Below, piece after piece: positions 51,404-60,344 of a stretch of 64,000 nt of DNA. The DNA is taken from positions 124,001 to 188,000 of the forward strand of contig NVQL02000052.1 of NCBI GenBank assembly GCA_002400495.2, in the 5' to 3' direction. The notes below the pieces were generated by a model, which saw nothing but the letters and a program-made list of their open reading frames with translations, was not told the origin of the DNA and did no database searches. Numbering within the stretch: the first letter of the stretch is position 1; each line of letters begins with the position of its first letter. The DNA comes from Alphaproteobacteria bacterium (GTDB taxonomy: Bacteria > Pseudomonadota > Alphaproteobacteria > Rhizobiales > OSC116). Made by a program: the position numbers and the translations under genes.

Positions 51404-51440
51404 TTTCAATTTCATCACATTCATGTTGAGGAATTGAAAC
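51403..51440. terminator. Inverted repeat between convergent genes
   Basis: GTTTCAATT at 51403-51411 pairs perfectly with AATTGAAAC at 51432-51440 around a 20-nt loop. It begins on the last bases of the small membrane protein gene and lies between convergent genes. It could serve as a weak two-way terminator; the long loop and lack of T-run keep confidence low. Confidence 0.4.
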
Positions 51441-51447
51441 GCAGCCG

Positions 51448-52170
51448 CTAACCGACAAACTCACTGACAAAATAGCCAATATAATAAGCAGTGGCCGAGG
51501 CAACAACTCCGATAATCAACGTCTCAGCGCCAGACCGCCACCAACTGGCGAGCGACCATTTGCTCTTAATCGCGCCGATTAAAAAGAAGGCAATCATTGT
51601 GCTGACCAAAGCGATTTCAAACGGATTCTCATAACTCAAAAAATACGGCAATAATGGTATTGTCCCAAAAATCAAAAACGCCAGAAATGTGCTAAAACCC
51701 GACATTAGTGGCGTGCGCAAATGTATCGCCAAGCCGTATTCCTCGGCCAACATGGTATTAATCCAAACTTTTTGGTTGGATGTGATGGCCGAAACCGTGT
51801 CTTCCAAGGCCTGCCCATTAAGTCCCTTGGCCGCATAAATCTGCCTTATTTCTTCGCGCTCACCTTCAGGGTTTTGGTCAATATGTTTTTGCTCAATCTG
51901 CCGAAACCGCTCCAGCTCATCCACCTCAGTTTTAGTGCCACTATAATTGCTCGCTGCCATCGAAAACCCATCCGCGATCAAGTTAGCCAAGCCCAAAACC
52001 ACAATCACTTTGGTCGAAAGCCCTGCCCCTACAACCCCCGCCACAATGGCAAAAGTGGTGATTGCGCCATCAATGCCACCATAAACCCAATCCCGCAAAT
52101 AATTAGGCTTGTTTTCGGCGGCCAACCGGTCATGAATGGCCTCTGGCGTGTGTAAATGTTCTAATGCCAT
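51448..52170 (-). CDS. VIT1/CCC1-family transporter
   Basis: A 240-aa membrane protein of the vacuolar iron transporter group, from the ATG at 52170 (MALEHLHTPEA) after GGAGGAG. The first helix motif WVYGGIDGAITTFAIVAGVVGAGLS and the second LGLANLIADGFSMAASNYSGTKTEVDELER are diagnostic. A metal-binding cytoplasmic section rich in Glu follows (EQKHIDQNPEGEREEIRQIYAAKG), then three more helices. It likely exports Fe(II) or Mn(II) from the cytoplasm. Confidence 0.92.
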   Translation of the reverse strand: MALEHLHTPEAIHDRLAAENKPNYLRDWVYGGIDGAITTFAIVAGVVGAGLSTKVIVVLGLANLIADGFSMAASNYSGTKTEVDELERFRQIEQKHIDQNPEGEREEIRQIYAAKGLNGQALEDTVSAITSNQKVWINTMLAEEYGLAIHLRTPLMSGFSTFLAFLIFGTIPLLPYFLSYENPFEIALVSTMIAFFLIGAIKSKWSLASWWRSGAETLIIGVVASATAYYIGYFVSEFVG

Positions 52171-52186
52171 TTTTTTCTCCTCCCCC

Positions 52187-53383
52187 TCATGCTTCAACAG
52201 GCGTGCCAAAAATCGCAATGACAAAACCTAAACAGGCCAACCCAATATAAAGATAAAGCCGCAAACCTCGGTCAGCAGATTTATAAGCAAAAATCGCCGC
52301 AATCACCGCTTGCAAACCATAATAAAAAGCAAAGGCGCGCGAGGCATAGCTTATAATGCCAAAAATATTAACATTCCAAGTCAAATAAAGCCCGACCACC
52401 ACCAAAATTAAATAAGCATATTGGGGTTTTATTTTACCGCCCGTCAGTTCCGACATCAAGCCACCAGAACCGCCTGTATCAGCAATTGCGGCGCTAAATT
52501 GAGCACTCAATGCGGCGACAATCAGCATGGCAGGCAATATTGGCGCGACCACAACCATCATGTCAATAATTGCGGTTTCAGACAGGCCAAAATCTTCAGG
52601 TTTAAAAATATAAGCAATCAGGCCGATGTAAATAATATAAATGGCAGACGATATATATTGGGCGAACCGCATCGAATTTATGCGGGTTAAGCTGTCATAT
52701 TCGTCACCCAAATAACGCGATGTCTCAAAGCCTTGAATGGTGACAATCAAGCCAAAACTCAAAGTGATCAGCGGCCAACTCAAATCTTTAGACGGACTGA
52801 AAATCAGTTCATTATGCACAATATGTTCGGCATTAAACAACATCAGCCCAACCAACAAGCCAATGATAATGGCAAGCTTCAAACTCACTGATATTTGCTC
52901 CAACCGCTCCAACGCATGAAAACCGCGCAACCAACCGACCAATAGAATAAAAATCAATATGCCACTGGTCAGAATTTTAGCATTGGTGGCGTCAGGTATG
53001 TCGCTTAACCGCACCCCAAACGCCCCAAATAAGTTCAGATAATAAGCCACCGATACAATATAAGCAAAGGCCAAGACCCATGAAGATAGAGTTTCAACAT
53101 GTGCCAAATATTTACCCGTCGGTTGCGCAGCATGCATCTTAATGTTAAAGCGAATGGCAATGCCAAATAAAAACCCAACAAGGCACAAAGCCGCCATGGC
53201 AATCGGCGCAAAGCCACCAAAATTCTGGGTCAATATCGGGCCCAAAATCAAAAACCCACTGCCAATGATTGACGCCAAGGGCGTGATGGTGGCACGCCAG
53301 AATTTATTCTTCACCAATTTAGGCAAAAACAACAATGCGCCCACCAGTACGGTGGCCAAAACAATGATGATGTCAGTGATCAT
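52187..53383 (-). CDS. APC-superfamily-like membrane transporter of unknown substrate
   Basis: A 398-aa protein with about 11 membrane segments, such as 2-20, 33-52, 58-77 and 96-115. An early glycine-rich break (ASIIGSGFLILGPIL) resembles the helix-1 unwound region (GxG motif) of APC-fold carriers. A second conserved-looking piece is TIQGFETSRYLGDEYDSLTRI, like the helix-6 region of amino-acid permeases. No substrate can be named. It lies 16 bp upstream of the VIT gene and 12 bp after the peroxiredoxin gene. Confidence 0.72.
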   Translation of the reverse strand: MITDIIIVLATVLVGALLFLPKLVKNKFWRATITPLASIIGSGFLILGPILTQNFGGFAPIAMAALCLVGFLFGIAIRFNIKMHAAQPTGKYLAHVETLSSWVLAFAYIVSVAYYLNLFGAFGVRLSDIPDATNAKILTSGILIFILLVGWLRGFHALERLEQISVSLKLAIIIGLLVGLMLFNAEHIVHNELIFSPSKDLSWPLITLSFGLIVTIQGFETSRYLGDEYDSLTRINSMRFAQYISSAIYIIYIGLIAYIFKPEDFGLSETAIIDMMVVVAPILPAMLIVAALSAQFSAAIADTGGSGGLMSELTGGKIKPQYAYLILVVVGLYLTWNVNIFGIISYASRAFAFYYGLQAVIAAIFAYKSADRGLRLYLYIGLACLGFVIAIFGTPVEA

Positions 53384-53395
53384 AATCGGCTATAT

Positions 53396-54022
53396 TTATA
53401 CCTTGGTGGTGCGCAAATATGGCCTAATTTCATTCCAACCTTGCGGAAATAAATCTTTAGCTGCCTCATTGTCAATCGATGGTGGAATGATCACATCATC
53501 ACCTGGTTTCCAGTCTGCAGGCGTGGCAATGCTTTTGGCATCGGCCAATTGCAAAGCATCAATCACCCGCAAAATTTCATCAAAATTCCGCCCAACATTC
53601 ATCGGATAAGTCAGCGTGAGACGAATTTTTTTATTAGGATCGATGATAAACACCGAGCGCACGGCTTGGGTGGCGCTTTCTTCGGGATGAATCATCTCAT
53701 ATAATTTAGCCACTTTTAAATCTGGGTCAGCAATGATTGGAAAGGTCAACACAGTGTTTTGCGTATTGTCGACATCAATAATCCATTTTTCATGCTCGGC
53801 AACCGTATCGGTCGATAGGCCGATCGACTTTACATTGCGCTTGGCAAAATCATTTGAAAGCTGTGCTGTGCGACCCATTTCGGTGGTGCAGACAGGGGTG
53901 AAATCAGCGGGATGGCTAAAGAAAAACACCCAACTATCGCCTATCCATTGATGAAAATTAATCGGGCCTTTGGTGGTTTCAACGTCAAAGTTTGGGGCTA
54001 TACCGCCAATTCTAATGCTCAT
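53396..54022 (-). CDS. 1-Cys peroxiredoxin (Prx6 type)
   Basis: A 208-aa thiol peroxidase from the ATG at 54022 (MSIRIGGIAPNF) after an AGGAG site; a longer frame from 54091 is rejected. The peroxidatic Cys45 lies in SHPADFTPVCTTEMG. The Prx6-type C-terminal domain has PADWKPGDDVIIPPS and a GWNEIRPYLR tail. No second redox Cys is seen. It reduces peroxides and sits in front of the APC-like and metal transporters, hinting at a peroxide/metal stress unit. Confidence 0.93.
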   Translation of the reverse strand: MSIRIGGIAPNFDVETTKGPINFHQWIGDSWVFFFSHPADFTPVCTTEMGRTAQLSNDFAKRNVKSIGLSTDTVAEHEKWIIDVDNTQNTVLTFPIIADPDLKVAKLYEMIHPEESATQAVRSVFIIDPNKKIRLTLTYPMNVGRNFDEILRVIDALQLADAKSIATPADWKPGDDVIIPPSIDNEAAKDLFPQGWNEIRPYLRTTKV

Positions 54023-54050
54023 TTTAGTCTCCTTGGTTTGTTGTTGTACA

Positions 54051-54064
54051 TTAGTTAAAACTAA
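54051..54064. promoter_or_regulatory. Short palindrome between peroxiredoxin and crp/fnr-like genes
   Basis: TTAGTT, AA, AACTAA: a 14-bp perfect inverted repeat 28 bp before the peroxiredoxin start, within the 127-bp divergent gap. It may be an operator; too short to be certain. Confidence 0.35.
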
Positions 54065-54149
54065 TATATATAATGTGTTACAGAATTTCAATATGTAGGT
54101 GCAGGCAAATTGTCACATCTATACCCCACATAAATATGAAACGAGTTAT

Positions 54150-54815
54150 ATGACCCTAAATTGGATTGAACAATTTCAAGGCCTCGCCAGCTTAGATGCA
54201 TCCATTAAAAGCTTAATGACACAGAAAAGCAACATTATTTCTTACGCTAAAAATAGCGTCATTTTTGGTTCTGGCAAAGCACCCGATCACTTTTTATTAA
54301 TGTTAGAAGGCACAGTGCGGGTGCAACAGCTGTCAGAAGCGGGGCGCGAAATTGTGCTTTACCGCGTGCATGCAGGGCAATCTTGCGTGTTGACCACCGC
54401 CTGCCTGCTGGCTTATGAAGATTATGCGGCCGAAGGCATTGCCGAAACTGCGGTCAAAGCGGTGGCCTTACCACGCGCGGTTTTTGACGAACTTATCGCC
54501 CAATCAGATGAGTTTAGACGGTTTGTATTTTCAGCCTATTCACGCCGCATGACCGATTTATTTGCGGTGATTGAGGACATTGCGTTCCAACGAATGGACA
54601 TTCGCTTGGCGCAAAAATTGTTCGAATTGGTTGATGAGGATGAACAAATCAAATCGACCCATCAAAAGATGGCCGCCGAATTGGGCACAGCGCGCGAAGT
54701 TATATCACGCCTGCTGCAAGAATTTCAACGCCGCAATTGGATCGCCCAAAGCCGCGGTACGATAAAATTACTAAATCTAAACGAAATTAAAAAACTCGCA
54801 AAAACCGCAGATTAG
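54150..54815 (+). CDS. Crp/Fnr-family regulator with FNR-type recognition helix
   Basis: A 221-aa regulator from the ATG at 54150 (MTLNWIEQFQG). The cyclic-nucleotide-like beta barrel covers about 15-115; the dimer helix follows, and the winged HTH is near 165-205. The recognition helix TAREVISRLLQEF shows E183-x-x-S186-R187, the FNR pattern that reads TTGAT. There is no N-terminal four-cysteine cluster, so it is not an oxygen-sensing FNR. Two cysteines (C79, C84) lie in AGQSCVLTTACLLA and could sense persulfide or redox change. A perfect TTGAT-N4-ATCAA box lies just after its gene, before the sulfur operon. Confidence 0.88.
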   Translation: MTLNWIEQFQGLASLDASIKSLMTQKSNIISYAKNSVIFGSGKAPDHFLLMLEGTVRVQQLSEAGREIVLYRVHAGQSCVLTTACLLAYEDYAAEGIAETAVKAVALPRAVFDELIAQSDEFRRFVFSAYSRRMTDLFAVIEDIAFQRMDIRLAQKLFELVDEDEQIKSTHQKMAAELGTAREVISRLLQEFQRRNWIAQSRGTIKLLNLNEIKKLAKTAD

Positions 54816-54828
54816 ATAAATATTAAAT

Positions 54829-54842
54829 TTGATACAAATCAA
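54829..54842 (+). promoter_or_regulatory. Perfect FNR-type box (TTGAT-ACAA-ATCAA) of the sulfur operon
   Basis: A full-consensus FNR-type palindrome starts 14 bp after the regulator stop. A TAACAA -10-like element at 54866-54871 would put the transcription start near 54877, so the box would centre close to -41.5, the class II activator position. Promoter assignment is inferred. Confidence 0.78.
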
Positions 54843-54932
54843 TTTGTGCATAAACCGCTTTTCAGTAACAATGTCACAGAAGAATAACTTGCCTCTCTGT
54901 AAGTTACCCAAGAAATTAACTAGGAAATTATC

Positions 54933-55364
54933 ATGGAAACACTATTCACGCCCTATCAGGCACTTGGCGGCGGCGCACTTATTGGCCTCGCTTCAGTCTT
55001 ATTAATGTGGACGCATGGTCGCATTATGGGCGCGACAGGCATTTTAGCGGGTTTTTTTACCCCCTCTTCATTGGCCGATTGGAGCTGGCGCGCAGCCATA
55101 TTATTGGGCATGGTTTCAGCCCCTGTTGCCTATCTGTTGGTCAGCGGTAATATGCCTGCATTCAACGTGCCCGTCAGCACAAATATGCTAGTAATTGGCG
55201 GCTTAATCGTTGGCTGTGGCGTCACTTTAGGCAGTGGCTGTACATCTGGTCACGGCGTTTGTGGCATGGCACGTCTGTCCCCCCGCTCCATCGCCGCCAC
55301 TTTAACATTTATGCTCACCACCGCGATCACAGTCTATATCGTGCGTCATATTTTAGGAATGTAA
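54933..55364 (+). CDS. YeeE/YedE family membrane protein, first half
   Basis: A 143-aa protein with four probable helices. The conserved Cys motif LGSGCTSGHGVCGMARLSPRS lies near residues 100-120. YeeE/YedE (TsuA-type) proteins carry thiosulfate or other sulfur species through such cysteines; full-length proteins are about 350 aa. Here two half-size proteins are encoded side by side, so a heteromeric transporter is likely. The gene pair is the PmpA/PmpB arrangement. Confidence 0.9.
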   Translation: METLFTPYQALGGGALIGLASVLLMWTHGRIMGATGILAGFFTPSSLADWSWRAAILLGMVSAPVAYLLVSGNMPAFNVPVSTNMLVIGGLIVGCGVTLGSGCTSGHGVCGMARLSPRSIAATLTFMLTTAITVYIVRHILGM

Positions 55365-55365
55365 A

Positions 55366-55800
55366 ATGAAAATAGTTACAGCATATATTATTGGCCTTAT
55401 CTTTGGCCTCGGCATTTCAATCTCAGGCATGTCAAACCCCGCAAAAGTCCTAAATTTTTTCGATCTCGCAGGTAGTTGGGATGGCAGCTTAGGCCTCGTC
55501 ATGGCCGCGGCGCTCATTGTGGCGTTCGTCGGCTATAAATTAGTCTTCGCACAAAATAAACCCATATTTGATGTTAATTTCTACGTCCCTGCCAATCGCA
55601 AATTGGATGTTAAACTGCTGTCTGGCGCAGCCATTTTTGGCATCGGTTGGGGCATATCTGGTTTTTGTCCAGGCGGCTCATTGCCAGCCATTGGCAATGG
55701 CAGTATCGAGATTATTCAATTCACCATAGCGCTCATTGCAGGCATATTCTTGGCCAAAGCGGCGCTTAAATTATTCACAAAAACGGCACCCAACTCTTAA
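55366..55800 (+). CDS. YeeE/YedE family membrane protein, second half
   Basis: A 144-aa membrane protein that starts 1 bp after the first half. It begins with GLIFGLGISISGMSNPAKVLNFFDLAG, typical of the family's C-terminal half, and contains the second Cys motif GISGFCPGGSLPAIGNG. It presumably joins the first half to form the sulfur-compound channel in the inner membrane, supplying the persulfide enzymes encoded downstream. Confidence 0.9.
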   Translation: MKIVTAYIIGLIFGLGISISGMSNPAKVLNFFDLAGSWDGSLGLVMAAALIVAFVGYKLVFAQNKPIFDVNFYVPANRKLDVKLLSGAAIFGIGWGISGFCPGGSLPAIGNGSIEIIQFTIALIAGIFLAKAALKLFTKTAPNS

Positions 55801-55819
55801 TCAAACGAAGGAGAAAAAC

Positions 55820-56704
55820 ATGTCTAACTATCCTATAAATATGGATCTCACTCCCAGTATCGAAGCATTTTTTGACCCCGCAACCAACACCATTAGCTAT
55901 GTGGTCATCGACCCGAGCACCAAAGCCTGCGCCGTCATCGATAGCGTGATGGATATGGATTATGCGGCAGGTAAAATCACCTATGATCATGCCGATAAAA
56001 TGATTGAATTTGTTGAGCGCAATCAGCTTAAACTCGAATGGTTGATCGAAACCCACGTACATGCCGATCATCTTTCCGCCGCGCCTTATATACAGCAGAA
56101 ACTAGGTGGTAAAGTTGGCATTGGCGCCAACATCACCATCGTGCAAGAAGTTTTCGGCAAAGTGTTTAACGAAGGCACCGAGTTTCAACGTGATGGCAGC
56201 CAATTCGACAAGTTATTTGTCGAAGGCGACACTTATATGATTGGCGAAATGCCAGTGTTTGTCATGCACACACCAGGCCATACACCTGCATGCATGGTAC
56301 ATGTGGTGGGCAATGCCGCGTTTGCTGGCGATACATTATTTATGCCCGATGGTGGCTCAGCGCGCGCCGATTTCCCGGGCGGTGACGCGGCCGAGCTTTA
56401 TAACAGCATTCAAAAAGTGTTGAGCCTGCCTGATGATATGCGCTTATTCATGTGCCATGATTATGGCCCCAATGGCCGCGATATCGAATGGGAAACCACG
56501 GTAAAAGCCGAAAAAGCCCATAATATTCATGTCGGCGCAGGTAAAACCAAACAAGAATTTGTCGATTTCCGCACCAAACGCGATGCCGAGCTGGCCATGC
56601 CAAAACTCATCATCCCATCCCTGCAAGTCAATATGCGCGCGGGCGATGTGCCACTGGATGAAGATGGCAACCCGATGCTTAAAGTGCCGATTAATAAATT
56701 ATAA
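55820..56704 (+). CDS. Metallo-beta-lactamase-fold persulfide dioxygenase (ETHE1/Blh-like)
   Basis: A 294-aa enzyme from the ATG at 55820 (MSNYPINMD) after a GGAG site; a longer frame from 55736 overlaps the previous gene. The MBL motif H79-V-H81-A-D83-H84 is present, then the histidine of HTPGHTPACMVHV, the bridging Asp in FAGDTLFMPDGGSARADFPGG, and a final CHDYGP. It oxidises glutathione persulfide to sulfite and glutathione with Fe(II). Sulfite export or use would follow via SulP or other proteins. Confidence 0.92.
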   Translation: MSNYPINMDLTPSIEAFFDPATNTISYVVIDPSTKACAVIDSVMDMDYAAGKITYDHADKMIEFVERNQLKLEWLIETHVHADHLSAAPYIQQKLGGKVGIGANITIVQEVFGKVFNEGTEFQRDGSQFDKLFVEGDTYMIGEMPVFVMHTPGHTPACMVHVVGNAAFAGDTLFMPDGGSARADFPGGDAAELYNSIQKVLSLPDDMRLFMCHDYGPNGRDIEWETTVKAEKAHNIHVGAGKTKQEFVDFRTKRDAELAMPKLIIPSLQVNMRAGDVPLDEDGNPMLKVPINKL

Positions 56705-56718
56705 TGAAGAGAAAAACC

Positions 56719-57144
56719 ATGGACATTAAACGCCTGTCAAAGACATTATCAGTCTGCACGCAAATTTCGGTTAATGACATCGAAGCCATCAAAGCCCAAG
56801 GTTTTGGCACGATCATTTGCAACCGCCCCGATGATGAGACAGAGGGTCAGCCAAACTTTAAGACGATTGCAAAAGCCGCCGAGGCGGCTGGTTTGACAAG
56901 CCGTTACATTCCAGTTGTTGGCGGGCAGATTAGCGATGAAGATGTGGCATTGTTTGAAGCGGCGACCGCTCATCCTGCTCAGCCCATTTTGGCCTATTGC
57001 CGCACAGGCACACGCTGCACCATATTATGGTCACTTAGCCAAGCTGAGCATCAATCTACTGATGATATTTTGGCCAGCACAAAAGCCGCTGGGTACGATA
57101 TGTCAACACAACTTGAACGCATGAATAATAAAATCAAAAACTAA
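56719..57144 (+). CDS. TIGR01244/DUF442 family sulfur transferase or phosphatase-like protein
   Basis: A 141-aa protein from the ATG at 56719 (MDIKRLSKTL); ATG 56704 is possible. The fold is phosphatase-like with the catalytic-type loop AYCRTGTRCTILWS (Cys and Arg at a CxxGxR-like place). ISVNDIEAIKAQGFGTIICNRPDDE and a final STKAAGYDMSTQLER match the DUF442 family. Members are often fused to or beside persulfide dioxygenases (Blh), where they act as rhodanese-like enzymes. Next to the ETHE1-like gene it likely transfers sulfane sulfur. Confidence 0.86.
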   Translation: MDIKRLSKTLSVCTQISVNDIEAIKAQGFGTIICNRPDDETEGQPNFKTIAKAAEAAGLTSRYIPVVGGQISDEDVALFEAATAHPAQPILAYCRTGTRCTILWSLSQAEHQSTDDILASTKAAGYDMSTQLERMNNKIKN

Positions 57145-57165
57145 AACCCGTTGGCAGGAATAACT

Positions 57166-58914
57166 ATGAAATTAACCAAGCTAAAATCATATTTCCCCAT
57201 TTTCGATTGGGGTCAAAGCTATAATAAACACGCCTTTTCCAACGATATGATTGCGGCGGTGATTGTGACCATCATGCTCATCCCGCAATCTTTGGCCTAT
57301 GCATTATTGGCTGGTTTACCTGCCGAAATGGGACTTTACGCCTCCATCGCGCCGATCATTCTTTATGCCATTTTCGGCACCAGCCGTGCATTGGCGGTTG
57401 GCCCCGTGGCCGTTGTGTCGTTAATGACAGCGGCGGCGATCGGCAATATTGCCGAAGTTGGCACAATGGGCTATGCCGTGGCCGCCATCACTTTGGCAGG
57501 CCTTTCAGGTGTTATTTTGTTACTTATGGGAGTGTTTAAACTTGGTTTTTTGGCCAACTTTCTATCACATCCAGTCATTGCAGGCTTCATCACCGCCTCT
57601 GGCGTGCTGATCGCCGCCAGCCAACTTAAACATATTTTAGGCATCGATGCCCACGGCCATACATTACTAGAATTATTAAGCTCGCTCTTTACACATTTGC
57701 CCGAAACAAATTACAAAACCTTGGCCTTAGGCGTTTCAGCAACCTTATTCTTATTCTGGGTGCGCAAGGGCTTAAAACCCGCTTTATTAAAACTTGGGCT
57801 CAGCACCCGCATCGCCAATATCCTCACTAAGATTGGCCCCATCGCCGCCATTGTCACCACCACACTCATCGTTTGGGGTTATGATTTTGCCGCACAAGGC
57901 GTGCGCATTGTTGGCGATGTGCCACAAGCCCTACCACCACTCACCCTGCCATCCTTCTCACCCGAACTGCTAAGCACTTTGCTCATTCCCGCATTGCTGA
58001 TATCAGTCATTGGTTTTGTCGAATCCATCTCGGTGGCGCAAACCTTAGCGGCCAAAAAACGCCAACGCATCGAGCCCAATCAAGAATTAATCGGCCTTGG
58101 TGCGGCCAATATTGGCGCGTCACTTACAGGCGGCTTTCCCGTCACAGGTGGTTTTTCGCGCTCGGTGGTTAATTTTGATGCGGGCGCAGAAACCCCTGCA
58201 GCGGGCGCGTTCACAGCCATTGGCTTAGCCATAGCCGCCGTTTCCCTCACCCCATTAATTTATTTCCTGCCCAAAGCCACCTTAGCCGCCACCATCATCG
58301 TTGCGGTTTTATCATTGGTTGATTTCGGCATACTCAAAAAAACTTGGGTCTATTCAAAAACCGATTTTGTCGCCGTCGCCACCACCATTTTACTGACACT
58401 CATATTTGGCGTGGAAATTGGCGTTTCAGTAGGCGTTGTCTTATCCATCGCCTTATTCCTCTACAAAACCTCGCGACCACATATTGCCGAGGTTGGCCTC
58501 GTGCCCGACAGTCAACATTTCCGCAATATCCACCGCCACAAAGTCATCACCGATCCACAATTACTCACCATCCGCATTGATGAAAGCCTATATTTCGCCA
58601 ACGCACGATTTTTAGAAGATTATATTTATGATCGCGTGGTCGGCGATTGCCACATTAAGCATCTGGTTTTAATGTGTTCAGCGGTCAATGAAATAGACAT
58701 GAGCGCGCTCGAATCGCTAGAAGCCATCAATACAAGGCTTCATGACTTGGGCATAAAATTACACCTGTCCGAGGTCAAAGGCCCCGTCACAGATAAATTA
58801 AAGCACGCGCATTTTTGGCAAGAATTAACCGGCGAAATATTCCTATCACAATATGACGCCTATAAAAAATTAGCCCCTGATGAGGCTATCAAGAATTTCA
58901 ACCACTTTATTTGA
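57166..58914 (+). CDS. SulP family anion permease with STAS domain
   Basis: A 582-aa permease from the ATG at 57166 after CAGGA; a TTG at 57151 is rejected. The SulP signature is in [25 protein letters not shown] and [18 protein letters not shown]. About 10-12 helices fill residues 20-430. The C-terminal STAS domain (about 450-565) has [18 protein letters not shown] and [30 protein letters not shown]. It probably moves sulfate or sulfite; placement after sulfur oxidation genes fits export or uptake. Its last 45 bp overlap the convergent chemoreceptor gene. Confidence 0.92.
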   Translation: MKLTKLKSYFPIFDWGQSYNKHAFSNDMIAAVIVTIMLIPQSLAYALLAGLPAEMGLYASIAPIILYAIFGTSRALAVGPVAVVSLMTAAAIGNIAEVGTMGYAVAAITLAGLSGVILLLMGVFKLGFLANFLSHPVIAGFITASGVLIAASQLKHILGIDAHGHTLLELLSSLFTHLPETNYKTLALGVSATLFLFWVRKGLKPALLKLGLSTRIANILTKIGPIAAIVTTTLIVWGYDFAAQGVRIVGDVPQALPPLTLPSFSPELLSTLLIPALLISVIGFVESISVAQTLAAKKRQRIEPNQELIGLGAANIGASLTGGFPVTGGFSRSVVNFDAGAETPAAGAFTAIGLAIAAVSLTPLIYFLPKATLAATIIVAVLSLVDFGILKKTWVYSKTDFVAVATTILLTLIFGVEIGVSVGVVLSIALFLYKTSRPHIAEVGLVPDSQHFRNIHRHKVITDPQLLTIRIDESLYFANARFLEDYIYDRVVGDCHIKHLVLMCSAVNEIDMSALESLEAINTRLHDLGIKLHLSEVKGPVTDKLKHAHFWQELTGEIFLSQYDAYKKLAPDEAIKNFNHFI

Positions 58915-60252
58915 AGCTTGTTGCATGTTAGCAAAAGCTTCATGCGAGGCATCATTATTGCCTTTGGCAAATTCGGCTGCAGCCAGTTTGCCAAAATCAT
59001 GCACTTGTTTGTGCGGCGCTTCAAGCTGCTTAAATGCAGGGTGATTAGCAATGCGGTCATCTGATATTGCATCACACCATTTACCAAGGCGACAAGAATG
59101 ATGATCAGCCAGTTCGTTATGTTTCAAATTATTCAAACCCACCAACATTTCAGCGAGATTTTTTTTCCATAAATAATGGTCAGATTTGGCGCGGTTTAAA
59201 ACATAATTTTCAATGTTACGACCATCAAGCGCAGCGAATAATTGTTCAATAATTTGCTCTGAACCTTTAATTGAAGCAATCACCTCATCCGCCATTTTAG
59301 AGGCTTTCACGCCGCTGTCGGCGATTTTATTCACCCCAACAGCCAATTCGCGAGTGGCTTCGGTCTGCTCGCTCAACACATTGGCAATGTCGGCCATACC
59401 GCCTGCCGTCTCGCTGACAATGGCAGCAATTTCTTGAATGTTATTTTCAGTTTCTTCGGTCAATTGTTGGGTGTTGACAACCGAACCATTGGCTGCCTCA
59501 AATGATTGCAACAATTGCTGTACGTCATTATGTAGAGAGGTAATTTGTTGATTAATGTCCTCAGTGGCTTTTTGGGTGGCAGTAGACAAGCTTTTCACCT
59601 CGGCCGCCACAACCGCAAATCCCTTGCCCGCATCACCAGCACGCGCCGCTTCAATGGTGGCATTTAACGCCAAAAGGTTGGTTTGTTGGGCAATCTCATC
59701 AATGGTGCTAACAAAATTCGAAATTTGGTTCACCGCGCTCGAAACCGCCTTGGTTTGCGCTTCCATCGAGTTCATCGCTTCCGATGTAACATGCGCCGAT
59801 TCATTGGTTTTTTGCACATTGGCAAGGCCTGTTGCCATCATGCCATCGGCATTTTGCATTTTATCCGCTGAAGATTTTGCAGTGTCCGAAATTTGCCCAA
59901 TCGAGGCATCAAGCTCCTCAATAGCGGAGGCCATTGAGTTAGAGTTAGATTCAATCTTCCGCACATCACCAGTGATTAACGACACCGCCGCCATAGAATT
60001 ACTAGCACCAACTGAAAGTGAAACTGCCCGCTTTAAAGCGTCTTCATTGCGCTGTTTAATAGCGACAGCCAAATGCTCAATAGGCTGCGCTATGTCATGG
60101 GACAAATTATCTAACGCAAACGCTTCGCCTTTTTCAATGGCGTCCAATGCCATTTTTAATTGAATTGCAATATGGGCGCTGTCAATTTCCTGTTCAACCG
60201 CCAACTCAACAACATTCTCTGAATATTCTACTTTTTTACCAAAACCTAACAT
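58870..60252 (-). CDS. Soluble methyl-accepting chemotaxis protein with C-terminal CZB domain
   Basis: A 460-aa chemoreceptor from the ATG at 60252 ([10 protein letters not shown]), after AGGGG. No membrane segment is seen, so it is cytoplasmic. A helical N-terminal part (1-110) is followed by the signalling hairpin with the tip [46 protein letters not shown]. The C-terminal CZB zinc domain shows [18 protein letters not shown] and [17 protein letters not shown], the His/Cys/His/His set. CZB receptors sense zinc or oxidants such as hypochlorous acid. Its last codons lie inside the SulP gene. Confidence 0.93.
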   Translation of the reverse strand: MLGFGKKVEYSENVVELAVEQEIDSAHIAIQLKMALDAIEKGEAFALDNLSHDIAQPIEHLAVAIKQRNEDALKRAVSLSVGASNSMAAVSLITGDVRKIESNSNSMASAIEELDASIGQISDTAKSSADKMQNADGMMATGLANVQKTNESAHVTSEAMNSMEAQTKAVSSAVNQISNFVSTIDEIAQQTNLLALNATIEAARAGDAGKGFAVVAAEVKSLSTATQKATEDINQQITSLHNDVQQLLQSFEAANGSVVNTQQLTEETENNIQEIAAIVSETAGGMADIANVLSEQTEATRELAVGVNKIADSGVKASKMADEVIASIKGSEQIIEQLFAALDGRNIENYVLNRAKSDHYLWKKNLAEMLVGLNNLKHNELADHHSCRLGKWCDAISDDRIANHPAFKQLEAPHKQVHDFGKLAAAEFAKGNNDASHEAFANMQQASNKVVEILDSLIRG

Positions 60253-60344
60253 TTGACCCCTAGTCCCTAACACCTATTAATTTTCAAATGATATAGACTT
60301 TACTTAGTTAATTTTTAGCAAATTTTGAGCCTATTTCCAAAAAA

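Noticed and set aside
59555-60163. A 202-codon plus-strand frame
   Set aside because: It mirrors the chemoreceptor coiled-coil on the other strand; long shadows are common opposite Ala/Ser-rich helices.
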